This document shows positions 7,515-14,710 of a DNA stretch of 16,948 nt, in pieces. This DNA comes from an uncultured Altererythrobacter sp. Lineage in GTDB: Bacteria; Pseudomonadota; Alphaproteobacteria; Sphingomonadales; Sphingomonadaceae. Every line of letters begins with the position of its first letter. The first letter of the stretch is position 1. Both the position numbers and the translations under genes were made by a program. Where the stretch lies: NCBI GenBank assembly GCA_946885545.1, contig CAMPGP010000020.1, positions 1 through 16,948 on the forward strand, read 5' to 3'. The notes beneath the pieces are model-generated. The model did not search any database. It was not told the origin of the DNA and worked only from the letters and a program-made list of their open reading frames with translations.

Positions 7515-8330
7515 CTAGTTGGCGATTTCGCGGCGGTTGGCAAGGCTCGGAACCTGACGCCGCGCCTGCGCGATCCGCTCCGTGTCGATTTCGGCGAACC
7601 CCACGCCGGTTCGCTCGCCGCCCATGTCGAGCAGCACCTCGCCCCAGGGATCGACGACAAGGCTGTGGCCGTAAGTCCGTCGCCCGTCCTCGTGGTCGCC
7701 TACCTGCGCGGCGGCAATCACGTAAGCGCTGGCCTCAATCGCGCGAGCGCGCTGGAGCACGTGCCAGTGCGCCTCACCGGTCGGAACGGTGAACGCCGCT
7801 GGGATAGCGATGGCATCGCAGCTATGGCGGCCAAGGGCCTCGAACAGCGCAGGAAAGCGGAGATCGTAGCAGATCGCGAGCCCGATACGGCCGAGCAGCG
7901 TTTGCGCGGTCACGACCTCGTTGCCGGGTTTGTAGGCATTCGATTCCCGCCAGCTTTCGCCGCTCGCGAGATCGACGTCGAACATGTGTATCTTGTCGTA
8001 GCGCGCCGCGATCGTTCCGTCCGGGCCGATCAGGTAGCTGCGGTTGGCCCACTTGTCATCGCCGCGGTCGATCGCGAGCGATCCCAGCGCGATCCAGATG
8101 CCTTCGCGCGCCGCCGCCTCGCATGTCGCGGCGAGCACCCGGTCGTCGCCCTCCCGCGCAATCAAACCGGCGGCACGTACGCGGTCCCGGTCGAGCAGAC
8201 CCGACATTTCGGGCGTGAAGAGCATCGCCGCGCCCTCGCCCGCCGCTTCTCGCGCTGCGGCGGCGATCGCATCGGCGTTTCGCGCCGGATCGATCCCGGC
8301 GGTCATCTGGAAGAGCGCGATGCGCGTCAT
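7515..8330 (-). CDS. Carbon-nitrogen hydrolase, Nit1/Nit2-like amidase
   Basis: This nitrilase-superfamily enzyme has 271 residues and would hydrolyse a small amide. The catalytic triad is visible: Glu41 in FTPEMS, Lys113 in YDKIHMFDVDL, and Cys154 in ICYDLRFP. The KIHMFDVDL and CYDLRFP blocks resemble the group containing Nit1 (deaminated glutathione amidase) and Nit2 (omega-amidase). The ATG at 8330 overlaps the glutaredoxin stop in an ATGA, which argues for translational coupling and fixes the start; reading further upstream would only run through the glutaredoxin gene out of frame. Pairing with a glutaredoxin makes a glutathione-repair role attractive, but that is inference; substrate cannot be decided from sequence. 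Confidence 0.92.
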   Translation of the reverse strand: MTRIALFQMTAGIDPARNADAIAAAAREAAGEGAAMLFTPEMSGLLDRDRVRAAGLIAREGDDRVLAATCEAAAREGIWIALGSLAIDRGDDKWANRSYLIGPDGTIAARYDKIHMFDVDLASGESWRESNAYKPGNEVVTAQTLLGRIGLAICYDLRFPALFEALGRHSCDAIAIPAAFTVPTGEAHWHVLQRARAIEASAYVIAAAQVGDHEDGRRTYGHSLVVDPWGEVLLDMGGERTGVGFAEIDTERIAQARRQVPSLANRREIAN

Positions 8331-8590
8331 CCGGCGAGCAAGGCGTTCAGCTTTCCTTCGCGCTCGAGCGCGGCGAGTTCGTCCGAACCGCCCACGTGCG
8401 TCTCGCCGATGAAGATCTGCGGCACCGTACGCGCATTGGGGGCGCGCTCGAGCATTTCCTCGCGCCGAGGGCCGCCCATGGTGATGTCGTGCTCGGCGTA
8501 ATCGACGCCCTTCTGATCGAGCAGGCGCTTGGCGCGGAAGCAGAATCCGCATCCGAATTTGGTGTAGAGGACGACATTGGGCGTGGGCAT
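8327..8590 (-). CDS. grxC: Glutaredoxin (class I, GrxC type)
   Basis: A small thiol-disulfide oxidoreductase of 87 residues that uses glutathione to reduce disulfides or glutathionylated proteins in the cytoplasm. The dithiol site CGFC is at residues 14-17. The cis-proline loop TVPQIFI and the GGSDEL glutathione-contact motif follow, in family order and at normal length. I start at ATG 8590 (MPTPNVVLYTK), with GAGGA about seven bases upstream; a longer frame exists but has no glutaredoxin character before this point. The stop TGA overlaps the amidase start. Its promoter region is shared, divergently, with hsp20. Confidence 0.95.
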   Translation of the reverse strand: MPTPNVVLYTKFGCGFCFRAKRLLDQKGVDYAEHDITMGGPRREEMLERAPNARTVPQIFIGETHVGGSDELAALEREGKLNALLAG

Positions 8591-8624
8591 TGAATTTCCT
8601 CGGTTATGTGGCACGTGGCGAAGT

Positions 8625-8652
8625 CTTGAACGGCGGCCCGTGCATCCTATCT
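8625..8652 (+). promoter_or_regulatory. RpoH (sigma-32) type heat-shock promoter of hsp20
   Basis: CTTG at 8625-8628 (continuing AA) and CCTATCT at 8646-8652 are exactly 17 bases apart. This matches the alphaproteobacterial RpoH pattern CTTG-N17-CYTATNT as I recall it. A start about seven bases downstream, near 8659, would make a leader of about 100 nt. That leader begins precisely where the first leader hairpin begins. Confidence 0.75.
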
Positions 8653-8659
8653 GGCGAAT

Positions 8660-8754
8660 GGAAGCGCGTGCCGCAATGGACGCGTTTCCGCCAACCTCCG
8701 GGCGCCGCCATGCGTGGGCCCGGTACATTGTCAAATTGCTCACTGGAGGATTTG
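8660..8754 (+). promoter_or_regulatory. ROSE RNA thermometer in the hsp20 leader
   Basis: Three consecutive hairpins fill the leader. Hairpin I pairs 8660-8669 (GGAAGCGCGT) with 8680-8689 (ACGCGTTTCC), ten pairs with one G-U. Hairpin II pairs 8698-8703 (CCGGGC) with 8718-8723 (GCCCGG). Hairpin III pairs CAAAUU (8732-8737) and CUC (8739-8741) with GAG (8746-8748) and GAUUUG (8749-8754), leaving G8738 bulged or in a G-G pair and a loop ACUG. Hairpin III contains the ROSE signature UUGCU facing the GGAGGA Shine-Dalgarno. ROSE elements of rhizobial small heat-shock genes hide the ribosome site at low temperature and melt on heating. Paired here with an RpoH promoter, this gives transcriptional plus translational heat control. 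Confidence 0.82.
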
Positions 8755-8759
8755 TTTCG

Positions 8760-9239
8760 ATGAACCGTTTCGATTTCAGCCCCTATCGCCGCTCGACCGT
8801 CGGGTTCGACCGCCTGTTCGACCTGCTCGAGAAGCAGGCCCGCAACAACGCAGGCGACAACTACCCGCCGTTCAACATCGAGCGCCGCGGCGACGACGAA
8901 TACCGTATCACGCTGGCCGTGGCCGGCTTCCGCCCCGGCGACATCGATATCACCGCGCAGCAGAACCTGCTCGTGGTCCACGGCCGCAAGCGCGACGAGA
9001 GCGAGGCCGATGGCGAGATGCTGCATGTCGGCATCGCCAACCGCGGTTTCGAGCGCCGCTTCGAGCTCGCCGATTTCGTCCGGGTCCAGAACGCCCGGCT
9101 GGAGGACGGCCTGCTCGCGATCGACCTCGTGCGCGAGGTGCCTGAGGCGATGAAGCCCAAGAAGATCGCCGTCAACGGCCAGAAGACGCTTGAGGTCGTC
9201 CGCGGCGAAGACAGCGAAGGCAAGGCCGACGCGGCCTGA
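8760..9239 (+). CDS. Small heat-shock protein, Hsp20/IbpA class
   Basis: An ATP-independent cytoplasmic holdase of 159 residues that binds unfolding proteins. The N-terminus MNRFDFSPYRRSTVGFDRLFDLL and the phrase YPPFNIERRGDDEYRITLAVAGF are characteristic of the IbpA/HspA-like class in alphaproteobacteria. The alpha-crystallin domain covers about 36-125, with FERRFELADFVRVQNARLEDGLLAI near its end. The C-terminal anchor motif (I-X-I/V) appears as KKIAV near 140. ATG 8760 is set by GGAGG at 8745-8749, which is enclosed in a ROSE hairpin. An RpoH-type promoter lies upstream and an intrinsic terminator just downstream, so the gene stands as its own transcription unit. Confidence 0.95.
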   Translation: MNRFDFSPYRRSTVGFDRLFDLLEKQARNNAGDNYPPFNIERRGDDEYRITLAVAGFRPGDIDITAQQNLLVVHGRKRDESEADGEMLHVGIANRGFERRFELADFVRVQNARLEDGLLAIDLVREVPEAMKPKKIAVNGQKTLEVVRGEDSEGKADAA

Positions 9240-9266
9240 GCCGCCGTCTGGCGACAATCGAAAACG

Positions 9267-9297
9267 GCCCGCTCCCGAACTTCGGGGGCGGGCTTTT
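9267..9297 (+). terminator. Intrinsic terminator of hsp20
   Basis: A 13-pair stem (GCCCGCTCCCGAA against TTCGGGGGCGGGC, one T-G pair) with a minimal loop is followed by TTTTCTC. It lies 27 bases after the hsp20 stop. An A run (AAAA at 9261-9264) on the other side could let it work weakly for the opposite strand too. Confidence 0.9.
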
Positions 9298-9620
9298 CTC
9301 CGTCTGCGGCAAATACGAATTGGGGGCGAACCCGAAGGCTCGCCCCCGCGGCGCGAACGCCGCCTTGTCCAGAGCCTGATCGTCCGGGTCGCAGAAGACG
9401 ATCAACCCCAGGCCAAGCCCAGAAATTTCTTGAACCCTTTGTGCGCGACTCGATCCGCAATCATCGCGCATGCCCAAAACGCATCATGCGGCAAAATTCA
9501 TAAAAGATAAAGTGGTCGCGACCGATTGCGTCGCGCTCGTCCCACACCGGCACACGATGTTTCGAAGAAAGATGGCAGCGCGACAAAAAATATCGCGTTT
9601 AATGCTGTCTTATCTTATGT
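9298..9620. other. Intergenic region between convergent hsp20 and pyrG
   Basis: About 320 bases hold no convincing gene. The left part is GC-rich and contains a strong hairpin at 9322-9347. The right part, from about 9480, becomes clearly AT-richer than the surroundings, with A and T runs (for example ACAAAAAATAT near 9584-9594) and a GGTCGCGACC palindrome near 9513-9522. On the minus strand CGCGA and TCGCG flank a T-rich loop at about 9582-9600, just after the pyrG stop; this may help end pyrG transcription but is not a classic terminator. The only small frame of note is a 20-30 codon minus-strand frame at 9402-9494. Confidence 0.6.
9322..9347. repeat. Strong hairpin of unknown role downstream of hsp20
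   Basis: GGGGGCGA (9322-9329) pairs perfectly with TCGCCCCC (9340-9347). The interior can add CC-GG around a CGAA loop after one A-C mismatch. Neither side has a T tract, so it is not a standard intrinsic terminator. It lies 25 bases past the hsp20 terminator and could be a backup or RNA-stabilising structure for transcripts from either side. Confidence 0.4.
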
Positions 9621-11255
9621 TTATACGAGCCGCGACTGAGCTACCGCCGCCGCGACGAAGCCTGCGAAAAGCGGATGCGGATCGAACGGCTTCGACTTCA
9701 ATTCGGGGTGGAACTGCACGCCGACGAACCACGGATGGTCGGGTCGCTCGACTATCTCGGGCAGCAGGCCATCGGGCGACATTCCGGAAAAGATCAGGCC
9801 CTGCCCCTCGAGCGCCTTTCGATAGGCACTGTTGACCTCATAGCGGTGGCGGTGGCGTTCCGAAATCTCGCTCGCTCCGCCGTATATCCCCGACACGTGG
9901 CTGTTGCCGGCGAGCTTCGCCTCGTAGGCCCCGAGCCGCATCGTGCCGCCCAGGTCGCCCCCGGCCTCGCGCGTCTGCAGCCCCTCTTCGGTCATCCACT
10001 CGGTGATGATGCCGACTACCGGCTCGTCTGTCGGGCCGAATTCGGTCGACGAGGCCTGCGGGTGCCCGGCGCTGCGGGCGCCCTCGATGCAGGCCATCTG
10101 CATGCCCAGGCAGATTCCGAAGAACGGCACCTTGCGCTCGCGCGCGAAGCGGACGCTGGCGATCTTGCCTTCGGAGCCGCGCTCTCCGAACCCACCGGGC
10201 ACGAGGATCGCGTGGAGCGGTTCGAGCTTGGCGGCGAGTTCCGCATCGTCGCCTTCGAAGATCTCGGCGTCGATCCAGCGGATGTTGACCTTGACCCGGT
10301 TGGCCATGCCGCCGTGGACCAGCGCTTCGTTCAAAGACTTGTACGCGTCGGGCAGGCCGACGTACTTGCCGACCACTCCGATCGTCACTTCGCCCTCGGG
10401 ATGCTCGTAGCGATCGACGATGTCGTGCCACGTCGCCAGTTCCGGCTCTGGTGCATCGGTGATGCCGAATCCGCGCAGCACTTCGCTGTCGAGCCCCTCG
10501 CGATGATACTGCAGCGGCACCGCATAGATCGACGTGGCGTCGAGCGCGGGAATGACCGCTTCCATGCGCACGTTGCAAAAATTGGCGATCTTGCGCCGTT
10601 CGCTGTCGGGGATCGGATGTTCGGCCCGGCATAGCAGCACGTCGGGCTTGATCCCGAGGCTGGCGAGCTCGCGCACCGAATGCTGCGTGGGCTTGGTCTT
10701 CAGCTCGCCTGCCGCGGCGATGTAGGGCACCAGCGTGACGTGGACCGAAAGCGTCTGGTTCGGCTCCAGCTCGTTCCGCAGCTGACGGATCGCCTCCATG
10801 AACGGCAGCGATTCGATGTCGCCCACCGTGCCGCCGATCTCGCACAGGATGAAATCGTGATCGCCCTGGTCGGCAAGCGCGAACTGCTTGATCGCGTCGG
10901 TCACGTGAGGGATCACCTGAACGGTGGCGCCGAGGTAGTCTCCGCGCCGCTCGCGGGCAATGATCTGCTGATAGACGCGCCCGCTCGTGACGTTGTCGCT
11001 CTGGCGCGCCGAGACGCCGGTAAAGCGCTCGTAGTGGCCGAGGTCGAGGTCGGTCTCCGCCCCGTCGTCGGTCACGTAAACCTCGCCGTGCTGATAGGGG
11101 CTCATCGTCCCCGGATCGACGTTCAGGTAAGGGTCGAACTTGCGGATGCGGACCTTGTAGCCGCGCGCCTGCAGCAGAGCGCCGAGGCTCGCCGCCATGA
11201 GACCTTTGCCGAGCGAGGAAACCACGCCGCCGGTGATGAAAATATACCGCGCCAT
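9621..11255 (-). CDS. pyrG: CTP synthase
   Basis: PyrG makes CTP from UTP, ATP and glutamine, the last step of pyrimidine nucleotide synthesis, in the cytoplasm. The 544-residue length is typical. The N-terminal synthetase domain starts [18 protein letters not shown], with the P-loop at about 13-18, and continues with [23 protein letters not shown]. The C-terminal class I glutamine amidotransferase domain (from about 290) has the nucleophile Cys382 in [11 protein letters not shown] and the His-Glu pair in [16 protein letters not shown]. Both active sites look intact. Start ATG 11255 begins the conserved N-terminus. It follows secG by about 90 bases on the same strand, the usual order in this group of bacteria. 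Confidence 0.98.
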   Translation of the reverse strand: MARYIFITGGVVSSLGKGLMAASLGALLQARGYKVRIRKFDPYLNVDPGTMSPYQHGEVYVTDDGAETDLDLGHYERFTGVSARQSDNVTSGRVYQQIIARERRGDYLGATVQVIPHVTDAIKQFALADQGDHDFILCEIGGTVGDIESLPFMEAIRQLRNELEPNQTLSVHVTLVPYIAAAGELKTKPTQHSVRELASLGIKPDVLLCRAEHPIPDSERRKIANFCNVRMEAVIPALDATSIYAVPLQYHREGLDSEVLRGFGITDAPEPELATWHDIVDRYEHPEGEVTIGVVGKYVGLPDAYKSLNEALVHGGMANRVKVNIRWIDAEIFEGDDAELAAKLEPLHAILVPGGFGERGSEGKIASVRFARERKVPFFGICLGMQMACIEGARSAGHPQASSTEFGPTDEPVVGIITEWMTEEGLQTREAGGDLGGTMRLGAYEAKLAGNSHVSGIYGGASEISERHRHRYEVNSAYRKALEGQGLIFSGMSPDGLLPEIVERPDHPWFVGVQFHPELKSKPFDPHPLFAGFVAAAVAQSRLV

Positions 11256-11304
11256 GGGAGCCGGGCCTTAAGCGTGCGAGTGGAGTCGGGGCAAGCGGAA
11301 TGCG

Positions 11305-11320
11305 GCGGGCCGGAGCCCGC
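11305..11320 (-). repeat. Compact hairpin between secG and pyrG
   Basis: On the minus strand GCGGGC and GCCCGC pair perfectly around a TCCG tetraloop, in the 91-base gap between the secG stop and the pyrG start. There is no T run after it, so it may be an attenuating or stabilising RNA structure rather than a terminator. Confidence 0.35.
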
Positions 11321-11346
11321 AATCCACAATTGCCCGGTTGCGAAGG

Positions 11347-11736
11347 TTATTCGGTCGCGCCGGCGAGCGGATCGTCGGTCGCCGGAGCAGCCGGATCGGT
11401 CGCCGGAGCGGCGGGAGCGGCGGGTTGCTGCGTGCCGCCCGTGCTCTGGCCCAGCGGATCGTTCGAAATCGAACGCTCGAGCGTGGACGAAATGCTGCCC
11501 TGCCCGCTCGTTTCCGCAGCGATGGCGGCAAGCGCAATCGAAAGCACGACGAACAGGATCGCCAGCCACTTGGTCGCCCGGGTCAGGAAATCGGCCGCGC
11601 CGCGCGCGCTCATGAGCCCGGTCGGGCTGCCGCCGATGCCGAGCCCGCCACCTTCGGAGCGCTGCATCAGCACCACTCCGACCAGCGCCGCCGCGACGAT
11701 GGTCTGGACCACGAAAAGAAATATGAAGAGCGACAT
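11347..11736 (-). CDS. secG: Preprotein translocase subunit SecG
   Basis: SecG is the small helper subunit of the SecYEG channel that exports unfolded proteins across the inner membrane. The protein has 129 residues. Helix 1 is about residues 3-22 (FIFLFVVQTIVAAALVGVVL), followed by the family loop MQRSEGGGLGIGGSPTGLMSARGAADFLTR. Helix 2 is about 56-74 (TKWLAILFVVLSIALAAIA). The C-terminal third is a long low-complexity tail rich in Pro, Ala, Thr and Gln with repeated PAAPATD, common in alphaproteobacterial SecG. It lies between tpiA and pyrG on the same strand, the order usual in alphaproteobacteria, with AGGTAGAG upstream of the ATG. Confidence 0.95.
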   Translation of the reverse strand: MSLFIFLFVVQTIVAAALVGVVLMQRSEGGGLGIGGSPTGLMSARGAADFLTRATKWLAILFVVLSIALAAIAAETSGQGSISSTLERSISNDPLGQSTGGTQQPAAPAAPATDPAAPATDDPLAGATE

Positions 11737-11774
11737 GTGCTGGATTCTCTACCTGTGTTTCGGGGGCGCATGTA

Positions 11775-11788
11775 GGGCGCGCACGCCC
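11775..11788 (-). repeat. Small hairpin between tpiA and secG
   Basis: GGGCG and CGCCC pair around a TGCG tetraloop in the 68-base gap after the tpiA stop. No T tract follows, so readthrough from tpiA into secG is likely. Confidence 0.3.
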
Positions 11789-11804
11789 GTGGGGCAACCC
11801 GCCG

Positions 11805-12569
11805 CTAGCTTTCCTGGACTTCGGCGGCGGCGATGACGATGCCCATGAAGCTCTCCGCGGTGAGGCTCGCGCCACCGACGAGGGCCCCGCCCACTTCGTC
11901 CGCGGCGAGAAGGTCGCGCGCGTTGTCGGCCTTGACCGAACCGCCGTAGAGGATGCGCACCCCGGCGCCGTCTTCCGGGCCGAAGCGCTCGACCAGCAAT
12001 GCGCGGATCGCACGGTGCATTTCACCGATCTCGTCGACCGTGGGCGTGCGACCGGTACCGATCGCCCATACCGGCTCGTAGGCGACGGTCAGCGTTTCGC
12101 CGGCGCGATCGAAAGCTTCGGGCAGCGAGGCCGCGAGCTGACCGGTGACGAAGCCAACCGCATCGCCCGAATCGCGCGTACTCTCGCTCTCGCCGCAGCA
12201 CATGATCACGCGAAGCCCGGCTGCTTGCGCCGCCTGCGCCTTGGCCTGCACCAGCGCGTCGCTCTCGCCATGGCCCTGGCGCCGCTCGCTGTGCCCCAGG
12301 ATCACGAACTTCGCCCCGGCATCCGCCACCATCGCGGCCGAAATGTCGCCGGTGTGGGCGCCCTCTTCGCCCGGATGGCAGTCCTGCGCGCCCACGCCGA
12401 TCTGCTCGACCTCGCGGTGGGTGGCGTGAACAAGCGTGAAAGGCGGCGCCAGCGCAACCTCGACCTTCATCAGGTTCTGCGCCGCACGATCGATGGCACG
12501 GGCCTGCGCGAGCATGGCGCGCGTGCCGTTCATCTTCCAGTTTCCAACGATATAGGGCCGGTCGGCCAT
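11805..12569 (-). CDS. tpiA: Triosephosphate isomerase
   Basis: TpiA interconverts dihydroxyacetone phosphate and glyceraldehyde 3-phosphate in glycolysis and gluconeogenesis. The protein has 254 residues, the usual size for a single TIM barrel. Active-site residues are all present: Lys12 in GNWKMNG, His93 in ILGHSERR, and Glu165 in VAYEPVWAIGTG. The phosphate-binding GG loops appear as ILYGGSVK and GALVGGASL near the C-terminus. Start ATG 12569 has a GGAAC a few bases upstream. It heads a leftward run tpiA-secG-pyrG and is divergent from ppiD across about 200 bases. Confidence 0.98.
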   Translation of the reverse strand: MADRPYIVGNWKMNGTRAMLAQARAIDRAAQNLMKVEVALAPPFTLVHATHREVEQIGVGAQDCHPGEEGAHTGDISAAMVADAGAKFVILGHSERRQGHGESDALVQAKAQAAQAAGLRVIMCCGESESTRDSGDAVGFVTGQLAASLPEAFDRAGETLTVAYEPVWAIGTGRTPTVDEIGEMHRAIRALLVERFGPEDGAGVRILYGGSVKADNARDLLAADEVGGALVGGASLTAESFMGIVIAAAEVQES

Positions 12570-12771
12570 GACGGTTCCTGTTTCCTTGATCGCGAATTTT
12601 CCGACGGTTCCGGTCGCCGCCTATATGGGGCGACGGGTCCGACAGGCCAGAAGCATCGGCGCGCAACGCCAAAAGCTTTGCCGACCTGTTGCCGGGAGGT
12701 CGCAGGGCGGATAAAGCGCTCGCCGCATAGCGCAACCCCAAATCGATTTCGCAACTTCGGAACGTCCCCGC
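12570..12771. other. Divergent intergenic region between tpiA and ppiD
   Basis: These 202 bases must hold promoters for both directions. Visible signals are weak. On the ppiD side TTGCCG is followed 16 bases later by ATAAAG, about 70 bases before the start. On the tpiA side a CCCATATAGG sits inside a GTCGCC/GGCGAC inverted repeat about 50 bases from the tpiA start. No open frame of note is present. Confidence 0.4.
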
Positions 12772-14706
12772 ATGATTCATTTCTTCCGCAGATTCTTCGC
12801 GTCGAAGATCGGCATTCCCGTCGTCTTCGCATTCCTCGCGCTGATCGCGGTGGCGTTCGCCAGCAGCGACCTCGCCAGCACGAACACCTTCGGCGGCATC
12901 GCCGGGGGCGACCGGGTTGCGGTGGTCGGCGACGCACGGATCGATTCCGCCGATTTCGTGCGTACGGCCGGATCGGCCCTCGATCAGGTTCGCGCGTCCA
13001 ATCCGACGATGTCGATGCCCGCCTTCATCGAGCAGGGCGGCCTCGACGAAGTGCTCGATCGCATGATCGATCGCACCGCCATCGCGGAGTTCGCGCGAAT
13101 GGTCGGCCTGCGCGCCGGGGAAAACCTGGTGAACAGCGAAATCCTCGCCTTCCCCGAATTTCGCGGGGCGAACGGCGAGTTCGACAGCAACGTGTTCCGC
13201 CAGCTGATCGCACAGCAGAACCTGAGCGAAGCCGCGTTTCGCTCCGATCTCTCGCAGGGCCTGCTCGCACAGCAGCTCCTCGTTCCCGCGGCCTTCGGGG
13301 CGAAGGCGCCGGACAAGCTCGTCACGCGTTACGCTTCGCTGCTGAAAGAGCGGCGCCGGGGCACCGTCGCGATTCTTCCCGCCGATGCCTTCGCGCCCAC
13401 GGGCAACCCCACGCAGCAGGCGCTGGCGGACTTCTACGCCGCCAATCGCGGAGATTTCATCCGGCCCGAACGCCGCGTGATCCGCTACGCCGTGTTTGGC
13501 GCCGACGCTCTGGGCGATCGCGCCGAACCGACAGCGGCCGAGATCCGCACGCGCTACGAAGAAGATGCCGCGCGCTATGCCGCCAGCGAGGAGCGCACGT
13601 TCACCCAGCTGATCGTACCCACGCAGCAGGCCGCCACCGCGCTACAGTCGCAGGTCGCATCCGGTGGCTCGCTTGAGGCGGCGGCACAACAGGCCGGTTT
13701 CCAGACCGTCTCGGTCGGCCCCGTGTCGCAGCAGCAGCTCGCCTCGCAGAGCTCGGCGGATGTGGCGCGTGCCGTGTTCGCCGCCGACCGCGGCGAGGTC
13801 GCCGAGCCCGCACGCAGCGGACTGGGCTGGCACGTCGTCCGTGTCGACGCGGTCGAATCGAGCGCGGCGCGCAGCTTCGAGCAAGTTCGCGGCGAGATCG
13901 CTGACCAGCTCCGCGCCGAGAAGCGCCAGACCGCGCTGGCAGACCTCGCTTCCGCGATGGAGGAGCAGTTCGCCGACGGCGTGTCGATGGCCGACGTCGC
14001 ACGCGAGTTCGACCTCGATCTGCAGTCGACCCGCCCGCTCCTCGCAAACGGCAGCGTCTACGGCGCTCCCGGTCAAACCGCTCCGGAGGTTCTCGCGCCC
14101 GCGCTCGAGACAGCTTTCCAGATGTCCGAAGGCGATCCGCAGGTCGCCGAGATCGCGCGCGGAGAGACCTTCCTCATCTTCGAGGCCAGCCAGGTCACCG
14201 CATCGGCTGCCGCGCCGCTTGCCGAGATCCGCGACGATGTGATTGCGGCATGGCGGCTCGACCAGGGCGCACGCGCTGCGCGCGCCGCGGCCGATCGGAT
14301 TCTCGAGCGCGTCGAAGGCGGTGCCACCCTTGCCGCGGCGATTGCGGCGGAGGAGCGAACTTTGCCCGCTGCCGAGCAGATCGACCTGACCCGTCAGCAG
14401 CTTGCCGCGATGCAGGGCCAATTCCCGGCGCCGATCGCACTGTTGTTCAGCATGGCAGAAGGCACGACCAAGCGGCTCGAGGCGCCGGACGACTCGGGCT
14501 GGTTCGTGGTCGATCTCCAGGACATCGAGGCGGGAACCGTCGAAAGCGGCGATCCTCTGCTCGCCCAGGCGAGCGTCGATCTCTCCACCTCGATGGGCCG
14601 CGAATATGCCGACCAGCTGCGCGTCGGCCTTCGCAAGGAACTCGGTGTCGAGCGCAACGAGACCGCGATCGAGGCCGTTCGCAAGCAGCTGGTCGGGCAG
14701 AACTGA
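12772..14706 (+). CDS. ppiD: Peptidylprolyl isomerase/SurA-N domain membrane-anchored chaperone (PpiD)
   Basis: PpiD-like proteins are anchored in the inner membrane by one helix and assist folding of proteins leaving the Sec channel on the periplasmic side. The 644-residue protein has a short cytoplasmic start (MIHFFRRFFASKIG), one membrane helix at about 15-33, and a SurA-N-like chaperone region at about 45-200. A parvulin/PPIC region follows at about 270-365 (EERTFTQLIVPTQQ ... FAADRGEVAEPARSGLGWHVVRVDAV), then a long helical C-terminal part. The isomerase domain of E. coli PpiD is poorly active, so enzymatic activity here is uncertain. ATG 12772 is the first start and fits the family N-terminus. 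trpE begins only four bases after its stop. Confidence 0.93.
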   Translation: MIHFFRRFFASKIGIPVVFAFLALIAVAFASSDLASTNTFGGIAGGDRVAVVGDARIDSADFVRTAGSALDQVRASNPTMSMPAFIEQGGLDEVLDRMIDRTAIAEFARMVGLRAGENLVNSEILAFPEFRGANGEFDSNVFRQLIAQQNLSEAAFRSDLSQGLLAQQLLVPAAFGAKAPDKLVTRYASLLKERRRGTVAILPADAFAPTGNPTQQALADFYAANRGDFIRPERRVIRYAVFGADALGDRAEPTAAEIRTRYEEDAARYAASEERTFTQLIVPTQQAATALQSQVASGGSLEAAAQQAGFQTVSVGPVSQQQLASQSSADVARAVFAADRGEVAEPARSGLGWHVVRVDAVESSAARSFEQVRGEIADQLRAEKRQTALADLASAMEEQFADGVSMADVAREFDLDLQSTRPLLANGSVYGAPGQTAPEVLAPALETAFQMSEGDPQVAEIARGETFLIFEASQVTASAAAPLAEIRDDVIAAWRLDQGARAARAAADRILERVEGGATLAAAIAAEERTLPAAEQIDLTRQQLAAMQGQFPAPIALLFSMAEGTTKRLEAPDDSGWFVVDLQDIEAGTVESGDPLLAQASVDLSTSMGREYADQLRVGLRKELGVERNETAIEAVRKQLVGQN

Positions 14707-14710
14707 GGGG

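Noticed and set aside
8327..8743. Longer glutaredoxin with about 50 extra N-terminal residues
   Set aside because: The extra part would read through the hsp20 leader antisense and has no glutaredoxin features. ATG 8590 has its own GAGGA and gives the normal length.
9838..11322. A 494-codon minus-strand frame overlapping pyrG
   Set aside because: It is pyrG read in the wrong frame and extremely Arg-rich.
12600..12640. CCCCATAT before tpiA as an RpoH -10 element
   Set aside because: No matching CTTG element occurs at the right distance upstream, and tpiA is not a usual heat-shock gene.
12015..13676. A 553-codon plus-strand frame
   Set aside because: It runs antisense through tpiA and then out of frame through ppiD, both unmistakable genes. 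Its translation is Arg-rich without any domain.
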